NCBI GenBank assembly: GCA_928212115.1
Contig: CAKMRJ010005634.1
Location: 174,159,194-174,223,193, forward strand
Length of the DNA: 64,000 nucleotides
Source of the DNA: Lactuca virosa
Taxonomy: Eukaryota > Streptophyta > Magnoliopsida > Asterales > Asteraceae
Direction: 5' to 3'
The position numbers were made by a program, and so were the translations under genes. Shown here piece after piece: positions 44,899 through 56,167 of this stretch; position 1 is the stretch's first letter; every line of letters starts with the position of its first letter. The notes beneath the pieces were generated by a model. That model saw only the letters and a program-made list of their open reading frames with translations, had not been told where the DNA came from and made no database searches.

Positions 44899-45494
44899 AA
44901 GTCTTGAAGTTTGCTGAGGGTGACTTCTTCCTTGTTCATGTGATATGTCATGCGGAATTGATCATAACACGATGGCAAGGAGTGCAAAATGATGTCTATT
45001 GCTAACTCCTCAGGGAAGTTCACATTCAGCTTCAGTAAACGGTCCACATACCTTTGCATTTTCTGCATGTGGCCCGTGATGGGTTCACCATCCTTCATTC
45101 GGGTTGTTATCATGGAGGAGATTATTTCATATCGCTCTTGACGAGCACTTTGATGGTAGCGGTCCATCAAGTCCTGGTGCATCTCAAAAGGATAATAGTC
45201 CTCATAGGACTTTTGGAGCTCGGCTGTCATGGTGGCCATCATGATGCATGCCACTTTTGTAGCATCTCTTTCATGTACCTCATATTCAGCAAGCTCTTCA
45301 GGAGTAGCAGTTGGCTCGGGTACCTTCAGCTCCTTGTCGAGAACATATTCTTTGTTCTCATACCGAGTGACCATCCTGATGTTTCTGATCCAATCTGTCA
45401 AGTTGGACCCATCAAAGATGACTCTCCCACAAAGATTCATGAGAGAGAAGGAGCTAGTAGGGTTTGAGCCAGAAGCATTGTTATTGGAAGACAT
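44895..45494 (-). CDS. Copia B gag
   Basis: A minus-strand frame of 199 residues starting MSSNNNASGSNPTSSFSLMN, the natural start of the polyprotein. It contains DWIRNIRMVTRYENKEYVLD, a helical capsid-like region and SLPSCYDQFRMTYHMNKEEV. Its role is to form the particle that packages element RNA. It is clearly homologous to the older gag at 22251. The frame breaks one codon region before LKTAESGLKG by loss of one base. Confidence 0.9.
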   Translation of the reverse strand: MSSNNNASGSNPTSSFSLMNLCGRVIFDGSNLTDWIRNIRMVTRYENKEYVLDKELKVPEPTATPEELAEYEVHERDATKVACIMMATMTAELQKSYEDYYPFEMHQDLMDRYHQSARQERYEIISSMITTRMKDGEPITGHMQKMQRYVDRLLKLNVNFPEELAIDIILHSLPSCYDQFRMTYHMNKEEVTLSKLQDF

Positions 45495-46747
45495 CTGAAA
45501 AGAAGAGGGAATAGATTAGATTAGATATAGAGATAGTCCTTAACAAAACACCCAAATGTAATATTAAGGCTAGGACCCAACACAATATTTTATAACTTAG
45601 AAGAGGGATGCCGTAATCTAAGCTATAAGATATTTGAAGGTAGGTGAATGACGATTCACCAATTTCCACCATGAAAAACGAAATATTTAATTAGGTTTTA
45701 ATTGGTTTAGAAACTCCTAGATTCTTTGAGATTCATTGAACTTTCTTCAATGGCATGTTTCAATCTCGAGTGTGCCCTTCAAGTTTTGTGACTGGGATGC
45801 CGAGGATCACAAAACAAGGTGTGAAGTAACCATGCAAATTACTTGGTACCCTTAATGTATTACCCCTCAATCGATGTGCCGGTTAACCACACACGCTCCA
45901 TCGATACTATGATAAACATTAAGTCACCCTTTACCTACCTTGTTAAGTTCAAGTTAGTGTGCCGGTTAACCACACATGCTCCACTAACGACTTAAACAAA
46001 GTGTAAAGTGTAATTTCATGGATTAGCACCTTATTCACATTTTCCTAAAATAACTAAGATTGGGAATTCAATAAAGTTTAGTTACTTTAGTATTATCATT
46101 ATACTTTTAATGAGAATTTATAAGTCCTTGTCCTACCCGTTCGGCTAACGACCCTCCACCGATCAAGGAAGCGGTGGGTGAGAGTGGACACCCATTAAGT
46201 TGCCATTTTATAGGCAACAACCTTATACCCCTCTTATAGACCGGCTTCGTGAATGAGGCGTACTAGCGGTAAGACGACTTGATCTTATACATATATAAAT
46301 ATTATTAAACTTATAATATTATAAAGTATAAGGGTTGAATTTTAACTTTTAAAATTCTAGGGGTTGGAACTAAAGTTTTTAATATGACTTTACATGTTCC
46401 AAAACTTGAGGGCAAGTTTTGTAAACTTTCAAAACTTTTCATTTGTCATAACTTATGAGTTAATGGTTATTAAAAATGAAGACTCTTCATTTTTTGTAAC
46501 CTATGTGTTCTTTTAATGGTTATTTATAAATGTGACTTTTGGTTATCCATAACTTAAGAACTAGTTATGGACTCCATTAAAACACATAAAGATCAAGAAT
46601 TAATCTAATCAATTATTAGCACATAATTTCTATGATCTTCTAAACTCATATGTTTATGAGTGTTCATATCAAAAATTTCAAGAATCGTAAGTACATATAC
46701 AAAACTTGAAATTTTGATACGAGCTTTTGAACAAAACTTCGATTTTC

Positions 46748-46782
<35 letters not shown>

Positions 46783-46820
46783 TCAAGTATCAAATAAAAC
46801 AAACCAGGCTCTGATACCAC
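45495..46820 (-). mobile_element. Copia B leader
   Basis: A non-coding leader of about 1.3 kb between the 5' LTR and gag. It contains two related words, gtgccggttaaccacaca, at 45878 and 45957, and a T29-T30 run (about 46751-46780; poly-A on the transcribed strand). The primer-binding site is at the LTR border. No open frame is recognised. Confidence 0.85.
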
Positions 46821-47585
46821 TGATGGGTTTTGAGCATTCTAACACTCCTATGGTGTACATGCAACCCTAGAAACCTTGGATCTATGTTTGACTAAGATAC
46901 ATGCAAATAATTATTTTTCCAAGGTTCTTATCCTAACTAGCATGGCATGGGGTACTTGAATCAAATAAAACTAGTAGAATTACTTACCTTGTAGTAGTAG
47001 TTGATTGCTTGGAGTTTGAGAGCCTAGCACCAATAATGTGGATGCATCAAATGGAAGTCACAAATCACCACAAACTTGGAAACTTGAGAGAATAGTCACA
47101 AACTTCTTGAAATCGGCCCTCTTAGTTTACACACATCAACTAGTGTTATTTCAAGAACCAAAGCCTCCTTTATATAGTGTGGTGGATTAGGGTTACATCC
47201 ATGTAAACCCTAATACCCATGTCTTTTCATTTCCATGAGATCCATGGGTTAAAGCTCCATGGAGTATCCATGGACTTTCCATGCAAGCCTAGCCCATTCC
47301 AAATAAGCATGAGCCCACACTATATAAATACAAGAGCCCATATTTAATTAGTCATACTTTTGATCTCTAAATTAATTGTAAATTAATTATAGATCAACAC
47401 TAATTAAATAATATGATTTTATATTAATATATTAGAACTTATAATATATTAATAAATCATAACTTATACTATTCTCAAAAGATTATCCGTAAATTGTTCG
47501 GGTGAAGTGCAACCCAAATGGACCATGTCGGGTCAGGTCAAGTACATACCAAATATAGTTATGGACTTAGACACTATCTCCAACA
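46821..47585 (-). mobile_element. Copia B 5' LTR (765 bp)
   Basis: It has the same length as the 3' LTR and six mismatches to it: near 47046, 47114, 47310, 47377, 47528 and 47535. Its outer end at 47585 borders target duplication AACAC. Confidence 0.93.
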
Positions 47586-47590
47586 AACAC

Positions 47591-48682
47591 CACTGCCCCC
47601 AACTCCAGATCGTGGGTGGGATATCTCGTCTCATGAGGCTTCAGCTGCCTTGATGCATATGCTATCACATGCCCCCTCTGCATAAGTACTGCACCCAACC
47701 CCGATATCGATGCGTCACAATATACCAAAAAATCCTCCATCCCTTCCGGGAGGGCTAACACAGGGGCTTCGCATAACTTCTGGCGAAGCGTCTCAAACGA
47801 GGTCTGCTGCTCCGGACCCCATGAAAAAGCAACACCCTTCCGGGTCAATCTGGTGAGAGGCACGTCAATCTTGGAGAAATCCCTGATAAATCTCCGATAA
47901 TAGCCAGCCAATCCTAGAAAACTCCTGATCTCGGTGGGAGATCTCGGCACCTCCCAACTCATCACTGTCTCGATCTTGTCCGGATCGACCAATATCCCCT
48001 TCTGATTGACGAGATGCCCCAAGAACTGGACCTCTCGTAACCAGAAATCGCACTTGGAGAATTTGGCATAAAGCCTCTCCGTCCTCAATACCCCGAGAAT
48101 CTTTCTCAGATGCTCCTCGTGCTGCTCTCTAGATCTCGAATACACCAATATATCGTCGATGAACACGATCACCGAACGATCCAACATCGGTCTACACACC
48201 CTGTTCATGAGGTCCATGAATGCTGCTGGTGCATTGGTGAGCCCGAAAGGCATCACCACGAACTCGTAATGTCCATAACGAGTCCTGAACGCCGTCTTCT
48301 GGATATCCTCATCACGTACTCTCATCTGGTGATATCCAGACCTCAGATCAATCTTGGAGAACCAAGACGCTCCCTGCAACTGATCGAACAAATCGTCGAT
48401 CCTCGGTAATGGGTAACGGTTCTTGACCGTCAACTTGTTCAACTCCCGGTAATCAATACACATCCGGTGTGAACCATCCTTTTTCTTGACAAAAAGGATC
48501 GGCGCTCCCCATGGTGAGCTACTCGGTCGAATAAACCCCTTCCCCAGCAGCTCCTGAAGCTGCGAGGATAACTCCTGCATCTCCGGCGGCGCAAGGCGAT
48601 AAGGCGCCTTGGCGATAGGCGCTGCCCCCGGAACCAAATCAATGCGGAACTCTACTTGCCTCTCGGGAGGCACTCCCGGCAA
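47591..48682 (-). CDS. Gypsy C reverse transcriptase and RNase H 5' half
   Basis: A minus-strand frame starting in the linker PGVPPERQVEFRIDLVPG. It continues with KKKDGSHRMCIDYRELNK, FSKIDLRSGYHQM, the catalytic FIDDILVYS, FLGHLVNQKGI, LAGYYRRFI and the start of RNase H (DFLVYCDASISGLGAVLMQ, VIAYASRQLKPHE). It is truncated at 47590 by copia B. The enzyme copies element RNA into DNA. The frame is separated from protease by a one-base loss near 48690. Confidence 0.9.
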
Positions 48683-49280
48683 CTCCTCGGGAAAACATCC
48701 GGGAACTCACGCACTATCGGAACGTCATCCATCGAACTTGGCCTCCCAGCGGCCTCTCGTGTATCCATCACATAAGCTACGAACCCTTTGCAGCCCTGCT
48801 GCAAACTCTGCCTCGCTCTGGCAGCCGAACAGAATGCTGACCCGCCTCGGGTTCCCTCGCCATAAACTGTCAACACTCCCCCACTAGGATCTCGAATCGT
48901 CACCAACTGTCGCTCGCAGTCTATCACAGCCCCAAATCGGCTCAGCCAATCCATACCCACGATAACACATACGTCCCCCATCGCAATCGGGACCAGATCT
49001 ATCGGAAACTCGACACCGAAGATCTCGAGTACACATCCTCGAATCACGTCCGTGGCATACACCGCTCGCTCGTCCGCTATGGAAACCCGCAGAGGTCGAC
49101 TCAACGCCTCTCGTCTGCTACTGATGTGTCGACTAAATGCTATCGACACAAATGATCGACTCGCACCCGAGTCAAATAACACTAAGGCAGGTACAAAACT
49201 CACAAGAAAAGTACCTACGCATATCATCATATAAGCACAATATCTCATAACTCAGCATAAATAAATGAAAGAATACGTAC
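48683..49280 (-). pseudogene. Gypsy C protease region
   Basis: From the exon-2-like start at 49214 the frame reads into ALVLFDSGASRSFVSIAFSR, the aspartic protease active site, and through VIVGMDWLSRFGAVIDCERQ to PIVREFPDVFP. A missing base at about 48690 then shifts the frame before the reverse transcriptase. The protease cuts the polyprotein. The stretch 49215-49280 is the candidate intron. Confidence 0.85.
49215..49280 (-). other. Candidate 66-bp intron at gag/protease junction of C
   Basis: On the minus strand, GTACGTATTC (49280) to ATGCGTAG (49215). Removing it joins the codon G|GT and continues the gag frame into TFLVSFV, as in the intronless relative near 58805 (GTFLVNGF). Unspliced, the same frame meets TGA at 49252-49254. 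The segment is AT-rich and has no counterpart in the intronless relative. Splicing itself is not demonstrated. Confidence 0.55.
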
Positions 49281-50478
49281 CAGCCACGACATTAGGCGCT
49301 GCGCGGACCTCCTCCGCTGTCAACTGGAAAGCTCTCCCGCGATCCCTCGGTGTCTCGGCCTTCGCTGGCCGGGTCTCAGTAGCTCGAGCAGCTGGCGCAG
49401 ATCCCTGCGCTGATCCCTACAGTAGCTGTGGGCACTCGGCCTTCTGATGGCCGGTCTGGTTGCAATGAAAGCAAACCGTGAACCCCTTGGGGCAATCCCT
49501 CGCATAGTGCCCCTCCTTCCCGCATTTGTAACATACCCCAGCTCTGCACACTCCCTCGTGGCTCTTGCCGCACTTCCCGCAAGTGCGGCCCTTCGGACCC
49601 CCAGATCTCGAATCAGCGGGCTTTGCCCACTTGGCTGCCGGCTGCGCCTGTGCCGGTCGCCTGTCCCTCCTCTGAGACTCGGCCTCCTCCCTGACCTGAG
49701 TCTCCAGGTCGATCTCTCTCTTCCGGGCATTTGCCTGGAGCTCGGCAAATGTCCGGTACGACGAGTTCGCCATGAACTCACGGATATCCCTCCTCAGAAT
49801 GCTCAAGTACCGGCTCATACGTGCCCGCTCAGTCGACACGTTCTCAGGGCAAAACAACGCCCTCTCATGAAACATCCTCGTAATAACTGTCACAGACTCA
49901 GTTCCCTGCTTGAGGGACAAGAACTCCTGGGCTAGACGTTCCCTCTCCACAGGAGGAACATACTCATATCGAAACATCATGGTGAACCTCTCCCAGGTCA
50001 CCGCAGTCAGCTCTGCCGTAGTGAAGTCTGCCGTCACAAACTTCCACCAGTCCTTCGCTCCCAAGCGAAGCTGGTTCAGCGCAAACCGAACCCTCAGATG
50101 CTCTGGACACGAGCAGGTGTAGAAGCATCCCTCGATATCAGAAATCCACCTCATCGCAGCAATCGGGTCCTGCGTCCCATCAAAATCTGGTGGCTTCGTG
50201 TTGCCGAACTCTCAGTACAGCAGCGAGTCACCTCCCTGCGGCCTGGCAGCAGCAACAACTGCGGTGGCCGCAGCAACAACAGCCTCAGTAAGAGTGGCGT
50301 ACCGCTCATCAAAAGTCTCGATCAACGTGGTCTTGATAGACCCGAACATCTCTGGTATCTCAGCTCGAATGGCCGCAGCCACCTCCTCATGAATCAACCT
50401 ACGGATCTCCTCATCACTGGTACCACTGCCTCCTGGGTGGTGGCGCGTCCCAACCATGATGTCTCTGAAATATAACAC
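49281..50478 (-). pseudogene. Gypsy C gag
   Basis: One minus-strand frame with the N-terminal HHPGGSGTSDEEIRRLIHEE, the central capsid region (RFALNQLRLGAKDWWKFVTA, TWERFTMMFRYEYVPPVERE), a coiled charged stretch, and two good CCHC knuckles (CYKCGKEGHYARDC, CFHCNQTGHQKAEC). A TGA at 50212-50214 and a TAG at 49417-49419 interrupt it in frame. The last 45 codons end at the candidate splice donor. The product packages element RNA. Confidence 0.87.
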
Positions 50479-51067
50479 AAAGAAATCAGAGATTCGCTCG
50501 AGTATACTCGTACTCGATACTCAACCCTACTTACTCTTTAGTACCCTAAGGATTCTTACTTAGAGTGCGCACTGCTCCGGTGTCTTCAGTAGTACGGGCC
50601 CTATACTACCGTCCACACCGCATCAGTATTCACCCTAAGTCCTCCTCCTTGAGTCCCAGATCACAAGTACTCTATATCTCATTGGCATAGGCTACCCTTC
50701 AGTAGACCTCTTATCAGCTCCTCACTGCTACCTACTCGCTCTCAAGCATCACATAGCAGCAAAATCCTTCCTAGGCTAAGGCATCACAAATCAGGCCACT
50801 CTAGTCCTAATATGAACACCTAGCCTACTCTAACATGCATATCATATCATAACATATCTCATAACATATAATGTAAGGGTATTTTGGGAAATCACCGTTC
50901 GGGCGCTGGCTGATCGTACACACTGCTTCCTTCTGCCTTTCTCAAAATCTTTTACTCTTTTTAGAAAAATTGTTTATTTTATGAAAACTTTCTCAATTCC
51001 TCAGTTTGAGTTCAGATTCATCCGAAGATGCACCCGAATCCCTCAAACCAAGGCTCTGATACCAACT
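50479..51067 (-). mobile_element. Gypsy C leader and primer-binding site
   Basis: A non-coding minus-strand leader of about 590 bp. The primer-binding site (reverse complement gctctgatacca) is at 51053-51064, three bases from the 5' LTR. Confidence 0.88.
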
Positions 51068-52803
51068 TGTAACAACGTGAATTTTCAAAACAATTTTTCA
51101 CTTTAAAACATACTTTCATTCGTACGATAATCATCAAAACATAATGTGTCCATTGTAACAAAACAAGACATGTCCCAAGATCTCATATACATAAATCCTC
51201 TCAGTGTGTACGAATCATTCCGGCGCCTTCCCGCGATCCTCGCTAGTACCTGAAACACATAACACAACAACTGTAAGCATAAATGCTTAGTGAGTTCCCC
51301 AAATACCACATACAACACATACGCCACTAGAGGCTATAATACGACCCTTCGGTCGATGTGTCTCAGCGGGACCCCCTAGTCCCATAGCTCGTCGGACCCT
51401 CTGGTCCAGTCATAGCTCGTTGGACCCATCGGTCCGGTCTGTATCGTTGGACCCTTCGGTCCGGTCTATATTGTTGGACCCTTCGGTCCGGTCTATATCG
51501 TTGGACCCTCCGGTCCGGTCTGTACAACATATAGCATACATATATCACAATGCACATAATCTCATACAACACATAGCACACAAGACCCTCCGGTCTACAC
51601 ATAGATACCACTCTAGGTAATATATAGTGAGAAGACTCACTTCGTATGATGTCTAGTAACTTACGTGCTCGATATCCCTGAATCTCGAAACAACGACCTA
51701 GCCCCGCCTAATCACATAAAGTAATTATTTCAAATCATTAACGGCTCTCAAGGCTAGACTACATCCCTTTTCTACAATCCTACAGAAGGGTAAAAGACCA
51801 TTTTACCCCTCCCTGACCCAAAGTCCAAATGTTGACCAAAACCCTAAAAGTCAACAAAAGTCAACTCTCCGGGTTACGCTGCGCGTACCAAACCTGTACG
51901 CTGGGCGTACCCGGCAACCTCACAGAATCGGGGAATGCAACCCCCTACGCCGCGCGTACTGGGATTACGCCCAGCGTAATTCCCAATTTCAGACTTCTTA
52001 GCTTTTAGGGTCTTAATCAGTTAAGACTCACGTCCAACTTCTAGATCTGACGTTTTCTAAACCTCTTAATCCATAAAGTTGGTGACTTTAAGCCTTTGCA
52101 TGGCTGGACAAGTCACTAACACCCATAACATTCCATTTCCCAACTCTAGAAAGCTCATAACTCAAGCATGACTTCATAACAACGACCAAGATGGAAACTT
52201 TATGGATCTATAACTCATATATCACTGAAAAGGGACAGATCTAGGTCTATGGAGTCCTTTATGCTCATAAAGTCTCCACCTTTGGGACTTTAACCCTAGA
52301 AATGGTCCATGAAGCACAAATCAAAATAACAAGGAAAGCTTTGAGCTTTATACCTCCAAGTGAAGCTCTTCCCTCTGTAGAACTCAGATCCAAGGCTTGC
52401 ACTCCAACTTCTAGCCTCCACAAGAATCTCCTCTTCTTCCTTACTAACATACAAAGGCACTTTAGCTCCAAAAACACTCACACAAGCTTAGAACGAAGGT
52501 TGGCTCTCTTTTAGGGTTTCACTCACTCAAATGGTGGCTGAGGATAAGGCCATAACCTTCTTTATATAGGGCTCAAGTCTAAATTAGGGTTTTGCATCTG
52601 GGCCGGTTACGCCGAGCGTAACCTTGGTACGCCCCGCGTACCTCTAAGGGTCCGCGTCCATTTCAAGCGCATGAGTACGCTAGGCGTACTCTTGAGTACG
52701 CCCAGCATACTCATTTGCTACAACTTTTCACTCAAGGGCTAACTTTGACAATTTGACAAAAGAGAAGGGTTAAATAGCTGTACCTGAATTTCGAGATGTT
52801 ACA
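51068..52803 (-). mobile_element. Gypsy C 5' LTR (1736 bp)
   Basis: The partner of 36413-38122. It has five units of the ggaccc-ttcggtccggtct minisatellite (51420-51525) instead of four. Palindrome positions are listed with the 3' LTR. The promoter palindromes at 52676 (TACGC-TAG-GCGTA) and 52697 (TACGC-CCA-GCATA) differ from the 3' copy. Confidence 0.92.
52561..52709 (-). promoter_or_regulatory. C 5' LTR promoter (drives element transcription)
   Basis: The minus-strand TATATAAA at about 52561-52568 has four 13-bp palindromes upstream (52608, 52628, 52676, 52697). As the 5' LTR this copy would start the genomic RNA. Inferred from position and from the standard LTR layout. Confidence 0.62.
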
Positions 52804-52839
52804 GCCCGAATCCCTCAAACTAAGGCTCTGATACCAACT
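52804..52839 (-). mobile_element. Gypsy D leader, proximal part with primer-binding site
   Basis: GCCCG (52804-52808) is the right copy of the C target duplication. The D leader then resumes. The primer-binding site, reverse complement gctctgatacca, is at 52825-52836, three bases from the LTR. Confidence 0.88.
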
Positions 52840-54716
52840 TGTAACATCCAAAAATTATGACCCAAAAATTTCATTTTTGATTTAAGTAAAAACAGTATTC
52901 CAAAACATTGTTCATACAACCCAATAAAATAAATATGTCAGTATCAGGAAAATCAGAGTATGACTCATAAACAGAATCCCTATGGTGAGCGCGATGTAAT
53001 CAACTCGAGCTCCTCCCCTTGGAACCAGAAGTACCTGAAACATAAACTAAAATCGTAAGCACAAAGCTTAGTGAGTTCCCCTAAAAATACCACATATCAT
53101 ACAAACAAATAAACATATAATGGCCCCCTCCCTGTCTTCGGGCCCTGACCCGACATCGAGCCCCGATCGGTAATAGATTGGGCCCCACCCGTCATACATA
53201 TATCATATATAAAATAATCACATACAGATGCAATAATCACAAAGATACATAGCATACAAGTGGTCATCGGGCCCTAGCCCGGTAAGCATATAAACACATA
53301 ACACATACGAGAGTCACACAGCCAGCTAGCATACTATCATAACATAAACATGGACTGACATTGGTGCCTTCGACCCGCTAAACCCAGGGAGGAAAACTCA
53401 CCTCAAAAAGATGAATGAAACGAATGATCATTGACTGTTGGTCCTACAGCTCCCTGAGCTATCAATTGCCACATAAAAACTAATTAACATTTGGGATCTA
53501 CATCATAACCAAAAATCTATACTTGGGGTAAAAATACCATTTTACCCCTAACCTAGCTTGGTCCAATAATGAAGCCCATAACCACAATCCAATGGGCCCA
53601 AAAGTTAAACAATCCAACAAGGACCAAAATATGGCCCAATTCCCATTTGGGCCCCATTCCTTCACATGGGCCTTAGCCCAAGGCCCAATAATATTCCTAA
53701 CCCAAAACTCCCAAAATCAGATGGCCCAATTAGACCTTAACCTTCTAAGCCCAAAACGAAGCCCAACCCTAAATCCCAACATCGAATGGCCAGCTGACTG
53801 GGTACACGGGGCGTACCCAGCTTGTACGCTAAGCGTATTGGCTCGAGGGCTTGTACGCCCAGCGTACTCAACCAAATCAGCCACCTTCTACTTTAAGCAC
53901 TTAACTCGTTAAGATTTCACCCCAAAGTGCAGATCTAACCTCCTTAAGCTGAAATATCACGTAAATTTGCTAACTTTACGTCCATGCATGACCATAAGAA
54001 TCTCTAAAGCACAAAAAGGACTTAATGAATGACTTAATGAATGCATGAGGCCCCTAAACTCCATAAGTTGGCACCTTTATGCCTAAGGAGCCCATGAGGA
54101 CCTTAGATTTGAAAGAATAAGCCTTTGGGACGTCCTAATCCCAACATCCATCCAAAACATGGCTAAAAACATAGCTATTTAACCAAAAAAGATATCTAAG
54201 CATCTAACAACCAAGATAAGAACTTGATACCTCAATTTCTTGCAAAATGCATAGTGGTTCTGGATCCAAGACTTCCTTCTCCAAACTTAGAAACTTCAAG
54301 ATCTTCTAACTCATTCACAATGAAAAAAATGAACACCAATCTCTCTTCAAAGGCTCAAATGCTTGATAATGGAGGCTACAACTCGTTTTAGGGTTTTGGA
54401 GGCTTTGGGTGCTGGTAAAAAGGCCATCCCCATAAGATAAGGATGCTTCAATAGGGTGCAACACCCCTAATTAGGGTTTCATTAAAGTATATGTATGCCC
54501 AGCATACACATGCGTACGCCCAACGTACGTGACCTAATTCCCGTCTTGCCCCCAACCCTACGTTATGCGTACCAAGTGGTACGCCCCGTGTACTGGCTTC
54601 TCAACCAGTACGCTAAGCGTAGCAAGTGTTACACCCCGCATACTACTTCAGGGACCAAAATGAAATTATTGAATACTCAAGAGTCTTAAGGCACATACCA
54701 AGGCACAAGTGTTACA
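52840..54716 (-). mobile_element. Gypsy D 5' LTR (1877 bp)
   Basis: On the minus strand it starts TGTAACACTTGTGCC and ends GGATGTTACA. It is homologous to 25689-27059 but keeps about 540 bp that the 3' LTR lost. It contains the hairpin block (53032-53085), a distal palindrome set (53803, 53825, 53854) and the promoter set. Confidence 0.87.
54440..54642 (-). promoter_or_regulatory. D 5' LTR promoter with six palindromes
   Basis: Palindromes lie at 54494, 54515, 54559, 54580, 54609 and 54630. The best are TACGC-CCA-ACGTA and TACGC-TAA-GCGTA; the others are decayed by transitions (for example TACAC-CCC-GCATA). The TATA-like element (ctattgaagc on the minus strand, near 54447-54456) is weak. Confidence 0.5.
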
Positions 54717-56167
54717 TACACTGAGGAAGACTCACCTTAATCCGCTGATAATTAAATCACTACTCGGACCGCTGAACCGGATAACCTCGCGCCAACTATC
54801 AATAAACACAATCTTAATTAATGAATAACCCGATAGCCCAAAATCTGAGGCCTACTCCATAACCAACTCCCTAAAGGGTAAAAGACCATTTCACCCTTTT
54901 CTTACTTGGCCCAGAACCAATGCCGAACCCAAATTGCACAAAAGCCTAAGATGACAACCCATGCCCAATATGGCCAAACTTCCTAATTGGGCCTAAAATT
55001 TTCAAGGGACCAATACAAAGAAAGTCCTTCAGCCTAACCATGGACCAAAAAAAGAAGCCCATTGGCCCAACAAGGCCCAAACTTAAAAGGCCCAATAATG
55101 TCAAATTGGGGAGTATGCCCAACCTACTCAAGATGTTCGTCCTGCGTACACGGCCTCGAAGCACAAAGTACAAGTCCTGTACGTAAAAATTCAGCATTAC
55201 GCTAAGCGTACATTTATGTACGCCCAACGTACTCCTCAGACCCCTTTTTCCACTCCAATAAGCCCTTAATAGGTTAAGATAAAGTGCCAAACTCTCAGAT
55301 CTGATTCTATAAGACTACTTATCACGTAAAGTTGGCAACTTTACGTGCTTGCATGGAAAAAAGGGACTCAAAAGCTTAATAAGGACTTAACAAAGGTCTT
55401 AATGCTTTCATGGACCAAAATACACTATAAAGCTTGCATTTTTATGAACCTAGGGACTGAATGGATCTAAGATCTAGAACCTATTGCTTCTGGAGTAGAT
55501 CAAAAAACCATCTTTAACATAAGGACTCCAAAATGCACAAAATACTCCATGAACCAGATCTAACATATAAGATCACCAAGGTAGAGACTTTATACCTTCA
55601 AGATGTAGATCAAGATGCAACAAGCCTGGATCCAAAAGCCTCAAGCAACCCCACACTCCTCCAAGAAGCTCCTTTTTCTTCTATGAACACCAAAAGCATG
55701 AAATAACACCCAAAAACTTAAAAACCACTCAAATGGGGGCTAGGGTTTCATTTCTAGGTTTTAGAAGGATTAAGGCTGAATATATTAGGGTTAGGTGATG
55801 AGATAAGGAGTTTAAATAGGGTCTAAGACCCTAAAATAGGGTTTGGGACTGACTGGAGTACGCCCAATGTACATCATGTACGCCATGCATACTCCAAAGG
55901 ATGATCGCGACCATCTGCCTTAGTACTCCCTGCGTACTGACCCTCCTCCTAGTACGCGATGCATACACTCGTGTACGCCCACATACCTGGTAAAACCCTA
56001 ATTTCGTCAATCTTCCGAAGGCCATAACTTCTTCGTTATAAGTCAGCTTCCGACGATCCTTATATCCACGAAAAGGTAACGACAAGCGCTACACTTCATC
56101 TTCAAATTTCCAAATTTGCTCGTGCGAGGATGTTGGTTGTTACTATTGTGATCCGATCGACCCTTTT
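54717..56167 (-). mobile_element. Gypsy E LTR, 5' part
   Basis: This continues the E LTR from 25688. It has a minus-strand TATA-like CTATTTAAA (55811-55819) with TACGC-type palindromes upstream at 55859, 55879, 55924 and 55953, and a downstream pair at 55198 and 55219. A ccataacttcttcgttataa module is at about 56024. No TGTAAC start is seen before 56168, where a family A LTR begins, so its 5' end is cut. Confidence 0.72.
55811..55965 (-). promoter_or_regulatory. E LTR promoter with decayed palindromes
   Basis: TATA-like sequence at 55811-55819, then TACGC-CCA-ATGTA (55859), TACGC-CAT-GCATA (55879), TACTC-CCT-GCGTA (55924) and TACGC-GAT-GCATA (55953). Most arms carry one transition. Confidence 0.5.

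Larger units (their letters stand above)
39855..47585 (-). mobile_element. Complete Ty1/copia element B
   Basis: LTRs of equal length (39855-40619 and 46821-47585, 765 bp) differ at six visible positions. A perfect target duplication AACAC is at 39850-39854 and 47586-47590. The primer-binding site (reverse complement ctgataccac) abuts the LTR at 46820, and the polypurine tract (ccaagtgggagac inverted) abuts 40619. Gene order on the minus strand is gag, protease, integrase, reverse transcriptase, RNase H. It lies in the RNase H of gypsy C. It is the youngest complete insertion visible here. Confidence 0.95.
36413..52803 (-). mobile_element. Complete gypsy chromovirus C (hosts copia B)
   Basis: Two LTRs (36413-38122 and 51068-52803) flank a full gag-pol order on the minus strand, with a primer-binding site at 51053-51064 and a polypurine tract at 38123-38133. 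A perfect 5-bp target duplication GCCCG is at 36408-36412 and 52804-52808. Without the 7.7-kb copia insert the element is about 8.65 kb. LTRs differ by about 30 substitutions, almost all transitions, and by one 26-bp minisatellite unit. Pol carries three frameshifts and gag two stops, so it is not autonomous as assembled. Confidence 0.93.

Noticed and set aside
53592..53912. 106-residue plus-strand open frame as a host gene
   Set aside because: It lies within the D 5' LTR and shows no domain or codon pattern of a gene.
25684..54721. Perfect target duplication for D
   Set aside because: The flanks TATAG and TACAC agree at three of five bases only; boundary calls rest on LTR homology.
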